Source: Actinomadura formosensis NBRC 14204 (lineage in GTDB: Bacteria; Actinomycetota; Actinomycetes; Streptosporangiales; Streptosporangiaceae). From it: a DNA stretch of 37,638 nt. Positions within the stretch are counted from its first letter, which is position 1; every line of letters starts with the position of its first letter. Below, one piece after another: positions 31,108-37,638 of this stretch. Where the stretch lies: the NCBI RefSeq assembly GCF_001552155.1, contig NZ_BCQQ01000064.1, forward strand, positions 1-37,638, written 5' to 3'. The notes beneath the pieces were generated by a model. It searched no databases, had not been told where the DNA came from, and saw nothing but the letters and a program-made list of their open reading frames with translations. The translations under genes were made by a program, and so were the position numbers.

Positions 31108-31111
31108 ATGA
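30935..31111 (+). CDS. Weak short ORF coupled to rmlA (58 aa)
   Basis: A GTG-started frame ends with LRPDAEVEALLEEHTSMNGRP-like sequence and its TGA overlaps the rmlA ATG (ATGA, 31108-31111). There is no clear ribosome site at the GTG and codon use is only partly that of a coding sequence. It may be a leader for translational coupling, or chance. No family recognised. Confidence 0.25.
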   Translation: MTTERGVRDPAGTRTQAAPPGRKPANPDHDLDRGLGSLRPDAEVEALLEEHTSMNGRP

Positions 31112-32019
31112 AGGGGATCATTCTCGCGGGCGGGAACGGAACGCGGCTCCGTCCCCTGTCGCTGGTCGGGTCCAAACAGCTGGCCCCGGTCTACGACAAG
31201 CCGATGATCTACTACCCGCTGTCCCTCCTGATGCTGGCCGGGATCTCCGACATCCTGGTCATCGCCCGGCCCACCGAGGTGCCGCTGTTTCGCCGGCTCC
31301 TCGGTGACGGTGGCCGGCTCGGCATCTCCATCGGCTACGCCGCGCAGGACGAGCCGCGCGGGATCGCCGACGCGTTCCGGATCGGCACCGACCACATCGC
31401 GGGCGAGGACAGCGCGCTGATCCTCGGCGACAACCTCTTCCACGGCGCGAACCTGCCGTCCCTGCTGCGGCGCAGCGCCCGGCGGCTCAACGGCTGCGTG
31501 CTGTTCGGCCACCAGGTCGCCGACCCGCAGCGGTTCGGCGTCGCCGAGGTGGACGAGGCGGGCCGGCTGGTGGCGATCGAGGAGAAACCGGAGTGCCCCC
31601 GTTCCAGCCTGGCGATCCCCGGCCTGTACTTCTTCGACGGCGAGGTCGTCGACATCGCCAAGGGGCTCGCCCCCTCCGCCCGGGGCGAGCTGGAGATCAC
31701 CGATGTGCTGCGCACCTACCTGAAGGCGGGGCGGGCCGACCTGATGTGGCTGGGCCGGGGTGTGACCTGGCTGGACACCGGCACCGCCGAGTCGCTGCTG
31801 GAGGCGGGCCTGTTCGTGCGGGACGTGCAGCGCCGGCAGGGCATCCGGATCGGGTGCGTCGAGGAGGTCGCCATGCACATGGGGTTCATCGACGCCGACG
31901 CCTGCTACCGGCTGGGAGAGGAGATGGCGAACTCCTCGTACGGGCGGTATCTGATGGATTGCGCCCGCATCAGTGGCCGGCTCCCCGCCTCCGCACGGCA
32001 GCCCGGAGGCTGGCCGTGA
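31108..32019 (+). CDS. rmlA: Glucose-1-phosphate thymidylyltransferase
   Basis: This enzyme makes dTDP-glucose from glucose 1-phosphate and dTTP, the first step of the deoxysugar pathway. The 303-residue protein starts KGIILAGGNGTRLRPLS, with the nucleotide-binding GGxGTRL loop, then SKQLAPVYDKPMIYYPLS, LILGDNLFHG (metal/substrate Asp) and VTWLDTGTAESLLEA, the usual RmlA signatures. The start is fixed by the conserved N-terminus; the nearest ribosome-like site GGAGGAG is more than 20 nt upstream, so coupling to the short upstream ORF is plausible. The stop overlaps the rmlB start (GTGA). Confidence 0.95.
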   Translation: MKGIILAGGNGTRLRPLSLVGSKQLAPVYDKPMIYYPLSLLMLAGISDILVIARPTEVPLFRRLLGDGGRLGISIGYAAQDEPRGIADAFRIGTDHIAGEDSALILGDNLFHGANLPSLLRRSARRLNGCVLFGHQVADPQRFGVAEVDEAGRLVAIEEKPECPRSSLAIPGLYFFDGEVVDIAKGLAPSARGELEITDVLRTYLKAGRADLMWLGRGVTWLDTGTAESLLEAGLFVRDVQRRQGIRIGCVEEVAMHMGFIDADACYRLGEEMANSSYGRYLMDCARISGRLPASARQPGGWP

Positions 32020-33017
32020 AAATCCTGGTCACCGGCGCCGCCGGTTTCATCGGCTCGGCGTACGTGCGCATGCTGCTCGGCCCCGGCCCGGCCGGGGGAC
32101 CCGAGATCACCCGGATCACCGTGCTGGACAAGCTCACCTACGCCGGGAAGATCGACAATCTCGACCTCGCCGAGCCGCGCCTGAGGTTCGTTCAGGGGGA
32201 CGTCTGCGACACCACCCTGGTCGGCAGGCTGATGGCCGAGGCCGATCAGGTGGTGCACTTCGCGGCCGAGTCGCATGTGGACCGCTCGATCGTCGCCGCC
32301 GGGGACTTCGTCCGCACCAACGTGCTGGGCACCCAGGTGCTCCTGGACGCTTCCCTCCGGCACGGCGTGACGCGCTTCGTGCACATCTCGACCGATGAGG
32401 TGTACGGATCGGTGCGGACCGGGTCGAGGGCCGAAACCGACCCGCTGGCCCCCACCTCGCCGTACGCGGCGTCCAAGGCGGCCTCGGACATGATCGCCCT
32501 GGCGTACCACCGCACCCACGGCCTGGACGTACGGGTGACCCGGTGCACCAACAACTACGGCCCCCGACAGTTCCCGGAGAAGATCATCCCGTTGTTCATC
32601 ACCAACCTGCTCGACCGGCGCGACGTCCCGCTGTACGGCGACGGACTGAACCGGCGCGACTGGCTGCACGTCGAAGACCACTGCCTCGGCGTGGACCTGG
32701 TGCGCACCAAGGGGAGGCCGGGCGAGGTCTACAACCTCGGCGGCGGTACGGAGATGACCAATCTCCGGCTCACCGGGTCGCTGCTGGCCGCGTGCGGCGG
32801 TGACTGGAGCCGAGTGAGCCATGTCCCCGACCGCAAGGGGCACGACCGGCGCTATTCGATCTGCGACGACAAGGCCCGGGACGAGCTGGGGTACCGGCCA
32901 AGGCGCGACTTCGCCGCCGGGCTTGCCGAGACCGTGGAGTGGTACAGGCGTAATCGCCGCTGGTGGGAGCCGCTCAAGCGGCGCGTGACCGAGATGAGTG
33001 TCGGAGAAGCCGTCTGA
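32016..33017 (+). CDS. rmlB: dTDP-glucose 4,6-dehydratase
   Basis: This NAD-dependent short-chain dehydrogenase makes dTDP-4-keto-6-deoxyglucose, the common precursor of the cluster sugar. The 333-residue protein has KILVTGAAGFIGSAYVRML (NAD loop), HFAAESHVDRSI, STDEVYGSV, SPYAASKAASD with the catalytic Tyr and Lys, and TRCTNNYGPRQFPEKIIP. GTG 32016 overlaps the rmlA stop and has GGAGG six nt ahead. It is the last clear cluster gene before the lower-GC boundary region. Confidence 0.95.
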   Translation: MKILVTGAAGFIGSAYVRMLLGPGPAGGPEITRITVLDKLTYAGKIDNLDLAEPRLRFVQGDVCDTTLVGRLMAEADQVVHFAAESHVDRSIVAAGDFVRTNVLGTQVLLDASLRHGVTRFVHISTDEVYGSVRTGSRAETDPLAPTSPYAASKAASDMIALAYHRTHGLDVRVTRCTNNYGPRQFPEKIIPLFITNLLDRRDVPLYGDGLNRRDWLHVEDHCLGVDLVRTKGRPGEVYNLGGGTEMTNLRLTGSLLAACGGDWSRVSHVPDRKGHDRRYSICDDKARDELGYRPRRDFAAGLAETVEWYRRNRRWWEPLKRRVTEMSVGEAV

Positions 33018-33038
33018 TGCCGACCGCCCGCCGTTGAA

Positions 33039-33145
33039 CTCCCCGCCGGGGAGGTCGCCTGCGGGTGCGTGAGGGCAGAGGGAACCCTTCGCATGTGACG
33101 GGCCGTGCATCCCGATAATGGAATGGCGCCGATAGGGATTATCGG
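33039..33145. repeat. Two inverted repeats behind rmlB
   Basis: CTCCCC and GGGGAG (33039-33044, 33048-33053) form a small stem with a 3-nt loop. CCGATAAT (33112-33119) and ATTATCGG (33138-33145) form a second inverted repeat with an 18-nt interval. Either may act as the rmlB terminator; the second could instead be a trace of an insertion-sequence end. Confidence 0.45.
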
Positions 33146-33489
33146 CATTCGATTCATTCGAAGACCGCGCTGGATCTGCCGCCCGCTGCCCGCACCTTCC
33201 TGGCCGAGCTGATCGGCGGTCACCGCGACCGGATCGGTCACGATGGCGCGCGCTGCGGCCCGGCGGCCAAACGCTTCTGTTGCGGGGGAACCCGCGCTGC
33301 GACGAGACCTTCGCCTGTCCGGCTGCGGAGGGTGCGAAAGAGCGGCTGCACAGCTCCGGCAAACGCCAACTCCCGTGAGTTACGGCTCGATCGGTGACAC
33401 CCCAAGACCGAACGCTAATGGGTGAAAGTAGTCGCCCCAGAGGTCTGGTTGCTGCCATGTCAAGCCACCAAACCCGCTTATTTTGCTGA

Positions 33490-33660
33490 CGCTGGGGAAA
33501 GTATCACCGGAACGGTGTGAACATTCAGTTTCCGGTCGGCCCGCATGGTGGGCTGATCTGGGCTTCACCCGCGTTTTCGGGCTCGACGCGCGGCCTGGCC
33601 GCGGCCGGCACGCACGGCATCATCGACGCGCTCACCAGCCGCGATCGGCGAGCAGAGCAT
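33490..33660 (+). pseudogene. IS5-type (DDE_Tnp_4) transposase remnant
   Basis: The frame starting after the TGA at 33487 reads GKYHRNGVNIQF, then GLIWASPAFSGS, then THGIIDALT, which strongly resembles the core of actinomycete IS5-family transposases (KHxxHGxNxQ, WxSPxLPG, DLTAA, IIDAL). The following catalytic and C-terminal parts are missing and the frame has lost its start. Further left, 33166-33247 reads TALDLPPAARTFLAELIGGH, which could be the N-terminal piece of the same transposase with the middle deleted. It marks an old insertion at the edge of the cluster. The rest of 33018-33490 shows nothing I can identify. Confidence 0.6.
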
Positions 33661-33825
33661 CGCCGCGCCCAAGAGTTGACACATCCTGCGAAAGTCCGCA
33701 GCTCACCAAACCGCATGACCGCCATCGTCCAAGCCGCCCTTCCCCTTGGTCCCCGGGTGGATGAAGTCGGAATCAGCTCAGTGCGTCGCGCGGTGATCGT
33801 GAACCGGAAAACGGAGCCCAGCCCC

Positions 33826-33856
33826 TTGACACCTCTAGATCAAGGCAAGTTATGCT
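33826..33856 (+). promoter_or_regulatory. Sigma-70-like promoter
   Basis: A perfect -35 TTGACA at 33826-33831 is followed by TATGCT at 33851-33856 (19-nt spacer; a 17-nt alternative is GTTATG at 33849). It points toward the LuxR gene about 330 nt downstream. Confidence 0.5.
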
Positions 33857-33903
33857 AGTGGTGAGTGGTTGACGGAAAGTCATGCCAGTAGTGAGTGGTT
33901 GGC
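33847..33903 (+). repeat. 30-nt-period imperfect tandem repeat over the promoter
   Basis: AAGTTATGCTAGTGGTGAGT (from 33847) and AAGTCATGCCAGTAGTGAGT (from 33877) continue into GGTTGAC and GGTTGGC. The first copy contains the -10 region of the promoter at 33826, and each copy carries a TTGAC-like end. Confidence 0.75.
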
Positions 33904-33990
33904 AGAGTCGCCGTACTCACAAATGATGTCTGAGTATTCCCTGCTATGGCTATGGCAAGAGGTGAAGGGTGACCGCGTACTCGCCTGTCA

Positions 33991-34051
33991 CAGGAAGAAA
34001 ATGGTTCCTGAGTGCACCCCACGATGGGGTCATTCCTCTAGGAACGTTCCT
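33991..34051. promoter_or_regulatory. Cluster of AGGAA/TTCCT half-sites ahead of the LuxR gene
   Basis: CAGGAA-N8-TTCCTG at 33991-34010 is a perfect interrupted palindrome. At 34033-34051 a second array reads TTCCT-CT-AGGAACGTTCCT, containing the perfect 12-bp palindrome AGGAACGTTCCT (34040-34051). Five half-sites in about 60 bp suggest an operator for a dimeric regulator controlling the downstream gene. Confidence 0.5.
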
Positions 34052-34122
34052 GTGAGGCGCACTCGGTAAGACCTCGATGCCGTCGCCTCCCACTTCCACG
34101 CCAGACTCAGTAACCCCGTGAG

Positions 34123-34164
34123 TATTCTCTGCTGAGATCGATTCCATCTCGTATGACCTACGAG
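34123..34164 (+). promoter_or_regulatory. Proximal promoter element and inverted repeat of the LuxR gene
   Basis: TATTCT at 34123-34128 could be a -10 element. CTCGTA at 34148-34153 and TACGAG at 34159-34164 form a 6-5-6 inverted repeat that would lie in the early transcript, 27 nt ahead of the ATG. Confidence 0.35.
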
Positions 34165-34190
34165 GTGAATCGTCGTTAGGTGGATCGGGC

Positions 34191-35447
34191 ATGCAATCTT
34201 CTCTATGTTCTCTCGCTGGATTCGGTGACGATCTGGCGCAAGGGTCGTGTGCGACCACGGAACTGCTTCGGTGCTCCGTTCTGGCTTGGACGGAAGGACG
34301 ACTTGAGGCGGCAATGCGGAATGCCGTCAAGGCTACTGCCGTCAAATGTCAGGAATCCCACGATCTTTGTCGGCTGGCTCAATTCTGGTACGTCGCCCTG
34401 CTCGTCCAGGTCGGGGAACTCGATGCGGGCTGGCGGGCACTTGATGCCATCAAGACACGAAGAGACGCACCCGAGTCGCCGCGCGTGGCCGCCGCGTCAC
34501 ATGCCGTGCGAGGCAAGCTGCTGTTCGCCATGGGCGGCATCGATGACGCCATTGCCGAGATAGAGGTGGGACTGCGGATCGCTGAACGGTCCGGCGTCCG
34601 GCCCCTGCTGGCCCCTTGTTATACCGTGATGGCGCTTGGAGCGCTCCGTCGAGCAGATATGAGAGTCTGTTTCGACTTTGTGGACAGACTGGCGGTCGAA
34701 GCCCTGCTGGGCTATTTCGGGCAGGCCGCGGGGGCATGGGTGACGGCTCAGGCCGTAGAGTCCCGTAGCGGAGTGGCAAGTGCCGCGGATCTCGTGTCCG
34801 GGATCGTCACGAGCCCCTTCGTGCTCCGTCAGCTTCTCGTCTCAGAGCCGGCGGCGGCGTCCTGGCTGGTCCGCATCTCCGGCAAGCTGGACGCGCCTGA
34901 CCTGGCGGAAATGTCGGTGGCAGCGGCGTTCGCGGCGTCTGATGAGCATCCGCGGTTCAGAGTGATACGGGGGTCGGCCCTGCACGCCGCCGGCCTGCTG
35001 GAGGGAGACTCCGGCAGATTGCGTGAAGCGGCCGATCTCTACCCTGATCGATGGTGCAGGGCATCTGCGCTGGAGGACATGGCCGGCCTGCTGGCCAAGC
35101 GGTACTCCGAAAAGGACAAGGCAATTCGCGTTCTTGAATCAGCCCGGGGGGCGTACAATGCGGTCGGTGCCAGGCGAGATGCTTCTCGCGTGGTGAGCAA
35201 GCTCCGAGAATTCGGGGTGCGCCGTGGAGCGGTCCGCACCGTGGAATGCGCGGACATTTTGCCGCATGGACTCACCAAAACGGAGTTCGCCGTCGCCGAT
35301 CTCGTGAGTCAGGGGTACAGCAACGACGAGGTCGGCAGGCAGCTGTTCATCTCCCGGCACACTGTGGCATTCCATCTGAAGAAGGTGTTTCAGAAGGTGA
35401 ACGTCGCCTCGCGTGTCGAGTTGGCGGCGACTTGGAAAGTGCGGTGA
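34191..35447 (+). CDS. LuxR-family transcriptional regulator with TPR-like N-terminus
   Basis: The 418-residue protein ends in a LuxR/FixJ helix-turn-helix: LTKTEFAVADLVSQGYSNDE, then VGRQLFISRHTVAFHLKKVF and QKVNVASRVELA (about residues 355-412). The rest is helical and Ala/Leu-rich with TPR-like spacing (GELDAGWRALDAI, GGIDDAIAEIEVGLRIAE), as in the C-terminal part of LAL regulators, but the ATP-binding domain of full LALs is absent. ATG 34191 has AGGTGG 8 nt upstream; no other start lies between it and the upstream in-frame TGA at 34119. It is a good candidate for the activator that binds the cluster boxes, like RifZ, although no box lies ahead of its own gene. Its DNA is visibly less GC-rich than the cluster. 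Confidence 0.88.
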   Translation: MQSSLCSLAGFGDDLAQGSCATTELLRCSVLAWTEGRLEAAMRNAVKATAVKCQESHDLCRLAQFWYVALLVQVGELDAGWRALDAIKTRRDAPESPRVAAASHAVRGKLLFAMGGIDDAIAEIEVGLRIAERSGVRPLLAPCYTVMALGALRRADMRVCFDFVDRLAVEALLGYFGQAAGAWVTAQAVESRSGVASAADLVSGIVTSPFVLRQLLVSEPAAASWLVRISGKLDAPDLAEMSVAAAFAASDEHPRFRVIRGSALHAAGLLEGDSGRLREAADLYPDRWCRASALEDMAGLLAKRYSEKDKAIRVLESARGAYNAVGARRDASRVVSKLREFGVRRGAVRTVECADILPHGLTKTEFAVADLVSQGYSNDEVGRQLFISRHTVAFHLKKVFQKVNVASRVELAATWKVR

Positions 35448-35900
35448 TAGAGGGCTTGCGGGCGCCGCCCCTTGTCGCCTGGTCGGTTGCCGCCGGGCAT
35501 GCCGCTGACAGCAGGATCGTGACACGGTGTCCGCCGCGCCGGGTCACCCGGCGGCCAACGACGAGTGCGGCGCCCGCCTATGCCGGTGGTGCGGCCTCGC
35601 GGTTCGAGGCTCGGCCGGTCGTCCTTCCAGCCGAACGGACGAGGCGCCGACTGGCCGCCCTTGCTCCACACGGGCCCGAGGCGACCGCCGCATACGACGC
35701 TGCATCCTGCGCACCTCCAGCTTGGAGATGACCGACTCGGACAGACCCATGCTCTCTACGTCTTCGCTGTAGAGGTCTTTCTGGCCCGCCGGCCGGCGAA
35801 GACCCGGCTGTTCGCGTAGGCGAACGCCTCCACGAACCGTTCGCAGGCGTCAGCCGACGCGCTGGGCGATCCTCAGCGCGGGTGACCACACCTTCTATAT
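35448..35900. other. Intergenic stretch behind the LuxR gene
   Basis: No convincing gene. Short frames with a CRWCGLAV piece (plus strand, near 35590) and an SESVISKLEVRRMQ piece (minus strand, near 35720) look like fragments of former genes, but I cannot assign them. Confidence 0.4.
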
Positions 35901-35925
35901 AGGGGCCGTCCGTGAGACGGCCCCT
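35901..35925 (-). terminator. Hairpin with TATATA on the minus-strand side
   Basis: AGGGGCCGTC (35901-35910) pairs perfectly with GACGGCCCCT (35916-35925) around a 5-nt loop. On the minus strand the stem is followed by ATATAGAAGG, so it best fits a minus-strand terminator, although no minus-strand gene is seen ahead of it. Confidence 0.45.
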
Positions 35926-35936
35926 CGCAGCGCGGG

Positions 35937-36200
35937 CAGCAACGCTTCGGGGTCGTCGCGTACGACGCCGCTGGCGCGGGCTGCCACCGGGAACCGGGAG
36001 AGGGGCGGCGAACGTAAGACGGCCAGGTCCCCCAATGACCCGTTCGGGGACGGCCTGCACACCGAAGCCGGCTTCGACGCCGTCGGGGAGGTCGTGGGGG
36101 AGCGCGGCGCGCCGGCGGCGCAGGGTAGCGCAGGTGGCGCTCGCATGGCTGCTCGGACGGCCCGTGGCGGAACGGACCGGGGACGTCCGGCGTCTCAGAG
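35937..36200 (+). pseudogene. Aldo/keto reductase remnant with frameshifts
   Basis: Three frames in succession give pieces of one aldo/keto reductase C-terminal half. QQRFGVVAYD (from 35937) is in one frame. TPLARAATGNRERGGERK and then DPFGDGLHTEAGFDAVGEVV (to about 36120) are in the next. VAQVALAWLLGRPV (from 36125) is in a third. In intact enzymes these follow each other as GVVxYxPLARGxLTGKYRR, a variable loop, and QVALAWLLxRP. At least two frameshifts and a missing N-terminal half make this a pseudogene. Confidence 0.6.
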
Positions 36201-36322
36201 GTGGTGATTTGCGATCCTCCGGGCGATCGGGGCAGGCTGTGGACGAGAACGCCCACGTATGGTGAGACCGCCACGTGGTGATAGGAGCGAAGGTTCGGAG
36301 GCGGCGTCATACGCCTCCGGGC

Positions 36323-36346
36323 TCCCGGGGCTGAGGAGCCCCGGGA
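36323..36346. terminator. Strong hairpin ahead of the Pro/Gln-rich gene
   Basis: TCCCGGGGCT (36323-36332) and AGCCCCGGGA (36337-36346) form a 10-bp stem with a GAGG loop, 25 nt ahead of the next start codon and just before its ribosome site. It could end upstream transcription or be a leader structure; there is no T run. Confidence 0.5.
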
Positions 36347-36370
36347 CGACGGCGCTGAAGGAGCCCGACG

Positions 36371-37638
36371 ATGACCGAGAACGACGGCACGCAGGGACCG
36401 CAGCGGCCGTTGCCGGAGGACGAGGGGCAGCCCAGGCCGCCCGAGGGCCAGGAGCCCCCGGCCCGACCGCTGGGCGACCGCACCGTGGTGTTCGGGGCGC
36501 CCCAATTGGGCGGCCAGACCGGCCCCACACCGCCGGAGCCGCGCGGGGAGGAGCGGCCCATGCCGCCTCCGCCGCCCCCCACGATGGTCGAGCAGCCGAT
36601 GCCGCAGCAGTTCGGCGAGCAGCCTCCGGCCCCGCCCCAGCCGCCCTACGGCGGCCCGCAGGAGCAGCAGCCCCAGTACGGGCAGCCGCCCGCCGGGCAG
36701 CTGCCCTACGGCACGCCCCCGCAGGACCCGCAGCAGTACGTCCCACCGGGTGAGCCGCCGCAGTACGGCCAGCCGCAGCCCGGCTACGGCCAGCCGCCCC
36801 AGTACGGGCAGCCTCCGCAGCAGCAGTCCGGATACCCGCAGCAGCCGATGCACGGCGCGCCGCCGGAGCCGCCGCAGTACGGGCAGCCGCCGTTCGGCGG
36901 CCTGCCCGGCGGGTTCCCGCCGCCCGAGCCCGGCGTGCCCGCCGAGCAGGCGCCGCCGCAGCCCGAGCCGCGGGACGTCTCGGGCGACCGCACGGTGATC
37001 GTCCCCGGCCCCGGCGCCGCCGCGCCCGAGCCGCCGCAGCGGCCCGTGGTGGACGACCAGGCCACGCTGCACTGGTCGCCCGGTACGGACGTTCCGGTCG
37101 CCACCGGTCCCGAGCGCAGGCAGGAACCACCGGCCGAGCCGTGGCAGGCGCCGACGCCGCCGTCCACCCCCGAGCCGTGGTCGTCGGAGGCGCCCCAGCA
37201 GGGCCAGGGCAAGGTCGACCACGAGCGGACGATGATGGTGCCGCCGCCCGACCCGGGCTTCGGCGCGGGTTCGCAGTCGTCCGGTCCCCTGCCCTCGGTG
37301 GACGATCTGTACCGTCCACCCGGCGAGAGCAATGTCGAGGACGCGCGTCCGACCGAGGCGTTCAACCCGTCCCAGGGACGGCACGCCGCCGAGGCGCCCG
37401 GCACCGCCGACCCCACCCGAATGGACATCGGCCAGCAGCAGTGGGGCCAGCAGCCGCAGCAGCCGGCCGGTCAGCAGTTCGGCCAGCAGCAGGGGTACGG
37501 CCAGCCCGGTGACCAGCAGCAGGGGTACGGCCAGCAGCCAGGTGGCGAGCAGCAGCGCGGCTTCGGGCAGCCCGAACAGTACGGCCAGCAGTACCAGCAG
37601 CAGGGCTATGGCCAGCAGGGCCAGCAGGGGCAGTACGA
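36371..37638 (+). CDS. Pro/Gln/Gly/Tyr-rich protein with ERT/DRT motifs, partial
   Basis: The frame opens at ATG 36371 (AAGGAG seven nt upstream) and runs without a stop to the window end, giving 422 visible codons. The product starts MTENDGTQGPQRPLPEDEGQ and is low-complexity: repeated PPQYGQP, GYGQP and QQQGYGQ units, mostly disordered. Three similar short motifs stand out: GDRTVVFGAP, GDRTVIVPGP and HERTMMVPPP, each with a Thr in an acidic/basic context, which could be phosphothreonine sites for Ser/Thr kinase or FHA signalling. No membrane segment is visible yet; proteins of this style in actinobacteria often carry a C-terminal membrane or FHA domain, which here would lie outside the window. 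It is probably a core-genome gene beyond the cluster boundary. Confidence 0.8.
   Translation, partial: MTENDGTQGPQRPLPEDEGQPRPPEGQEPPARPLGDRTVVFGAPQLGGQTGPTPPEPRGEERPMPPPPPPTMVEQPMPQQFGEQPPAPPQPPYGGPQEQQPQYGQPPAGQLPYGTPPQDPQQYVPPGEPPQYGQPQPGYGQPPQYGQPPQQQSGYPQQPMHGAPPEPPQYGQPPFGGLPGGFPPPEPGVPAEQAPPQPEPRDVSGDRTVIVPGPGAAAPEPPQRPVVDDQATLHWSPGTDVPVATGPERRQEPPAEPWQAPTPPSTPEPWSSEAPQQGQGKVDHERTMMVPPPDPGFGAGSQSSGPLPSVDDLYRPPGESNVEDARPTEAFNPSQGRHAAEAPGTADPTRMDIGQQQWGQQPQQPAGQQFGQQQGYGQPGDQQQGYGQQPGGEQQRGFGQPEQYGQQYQQQGYGQQGQQGQY

Noticed and set aside
35895..36146. LysR-type regulator C-terminus on the minus strand
   Set aside because: Only a vague resemblance; the plus strand gives three consecutive recognisable aldo/keto reductase pieces over the same bases.
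1..37638. tRNA, rRNA, CRISPR arrays, prophage or attachment sites
   Set aside because: I looked for cloverleaf-like segments, regularly spaced repeats and integrase-like frames and saw none that I could support.
36921..37638. Tandem DNA repeats at the right end as a repeat element
   Set aside because: The CAG-rich periodicity follows from coding the QQGYGQ-type peptide repeats of the Pro/Gln-rich protein, so it is not listed as a separate repeat.

Overview
The window is very GC-rich actinomycete DNA carrying most of a rifamycin-type (naphthalenic ansamycin) biosynthetic gene cluster. The evidence is a complete 3-amino-5-hydroxybenzoic acid (AHBA) starter pathway, a PKS end with no thioesterase followed by an amide synthase, and tailoring genes in an order I recognise from the rif cluster of Amycolatopsis mediterranei. 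The genus cannot be fixed from sequence alone. Besides the rif-like set, the window holds a full gene set for a 4-amino-2,3,4,6-tetradeoxyhexose and a glycosyltransferase, so the product is probably a glycosylated rifamycin relative (compare tolypomycin); this is inference.

Layout. 1-10821 (+): DH-KR-ACP end of the last PKS module, amide synthase (rifF), an unannotated 55-residue ORF, rifG, rifH, rifI, then rifK, rifL, rifM, rifN behind their own promoter. 10713-14399: FAD monooxygenase (-), condensation-fold acyltransferase (+), RmlC-type epimerase (+). 14568-17143 (-): two P450s. 17426-20446 (+): O-methyltransferase, two-subunit transketolase, SnoaL-like protein. 20562-23916 (-): type II dehydroquinase (rifJ), NDP-hexose 2,3-dehydratase, P450, ferredoxin. 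24200-26493 (+): NDP-hexose 3-ketoreductase and 3-dehydrase. 26635-29153 (-): class III aminotransferase and glycosyltransferase. 29531-30316 (+): type II thioesterase, followed by a metallophosphoesterase remnant. 31108-33017 (+): rmlA and rmlB.

From 33 kb the base composition drops, and the region holds an IS5-type transposase remnant, repeats, clustered operator-like half-sites and a LuxR-type regulator (34191-35447). An aldo/keto reductase pseudogene follows. The window ends inside a long Pro/Gln/Gly-rich protein that looks unrelated to the cluster.

The strongest extra signal is a family of ten near-identical 18-bp boxes (CTAYC-N8-GGATR and close variants). One precedes nearly every accessory transcription unit, and eight of the ten are followed 20-21 nt later by a good or fair TAGNNT-like -10 element. 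I remember CTACC-N8-GGATG as the site reported for the LuxR regulator RifZ of the rifamycin cluster. The boxes therefore imply one regulon covering starter supply, tailoring and sugar genes, probably activated by the LuxR protein at the right edge or one outside the window.
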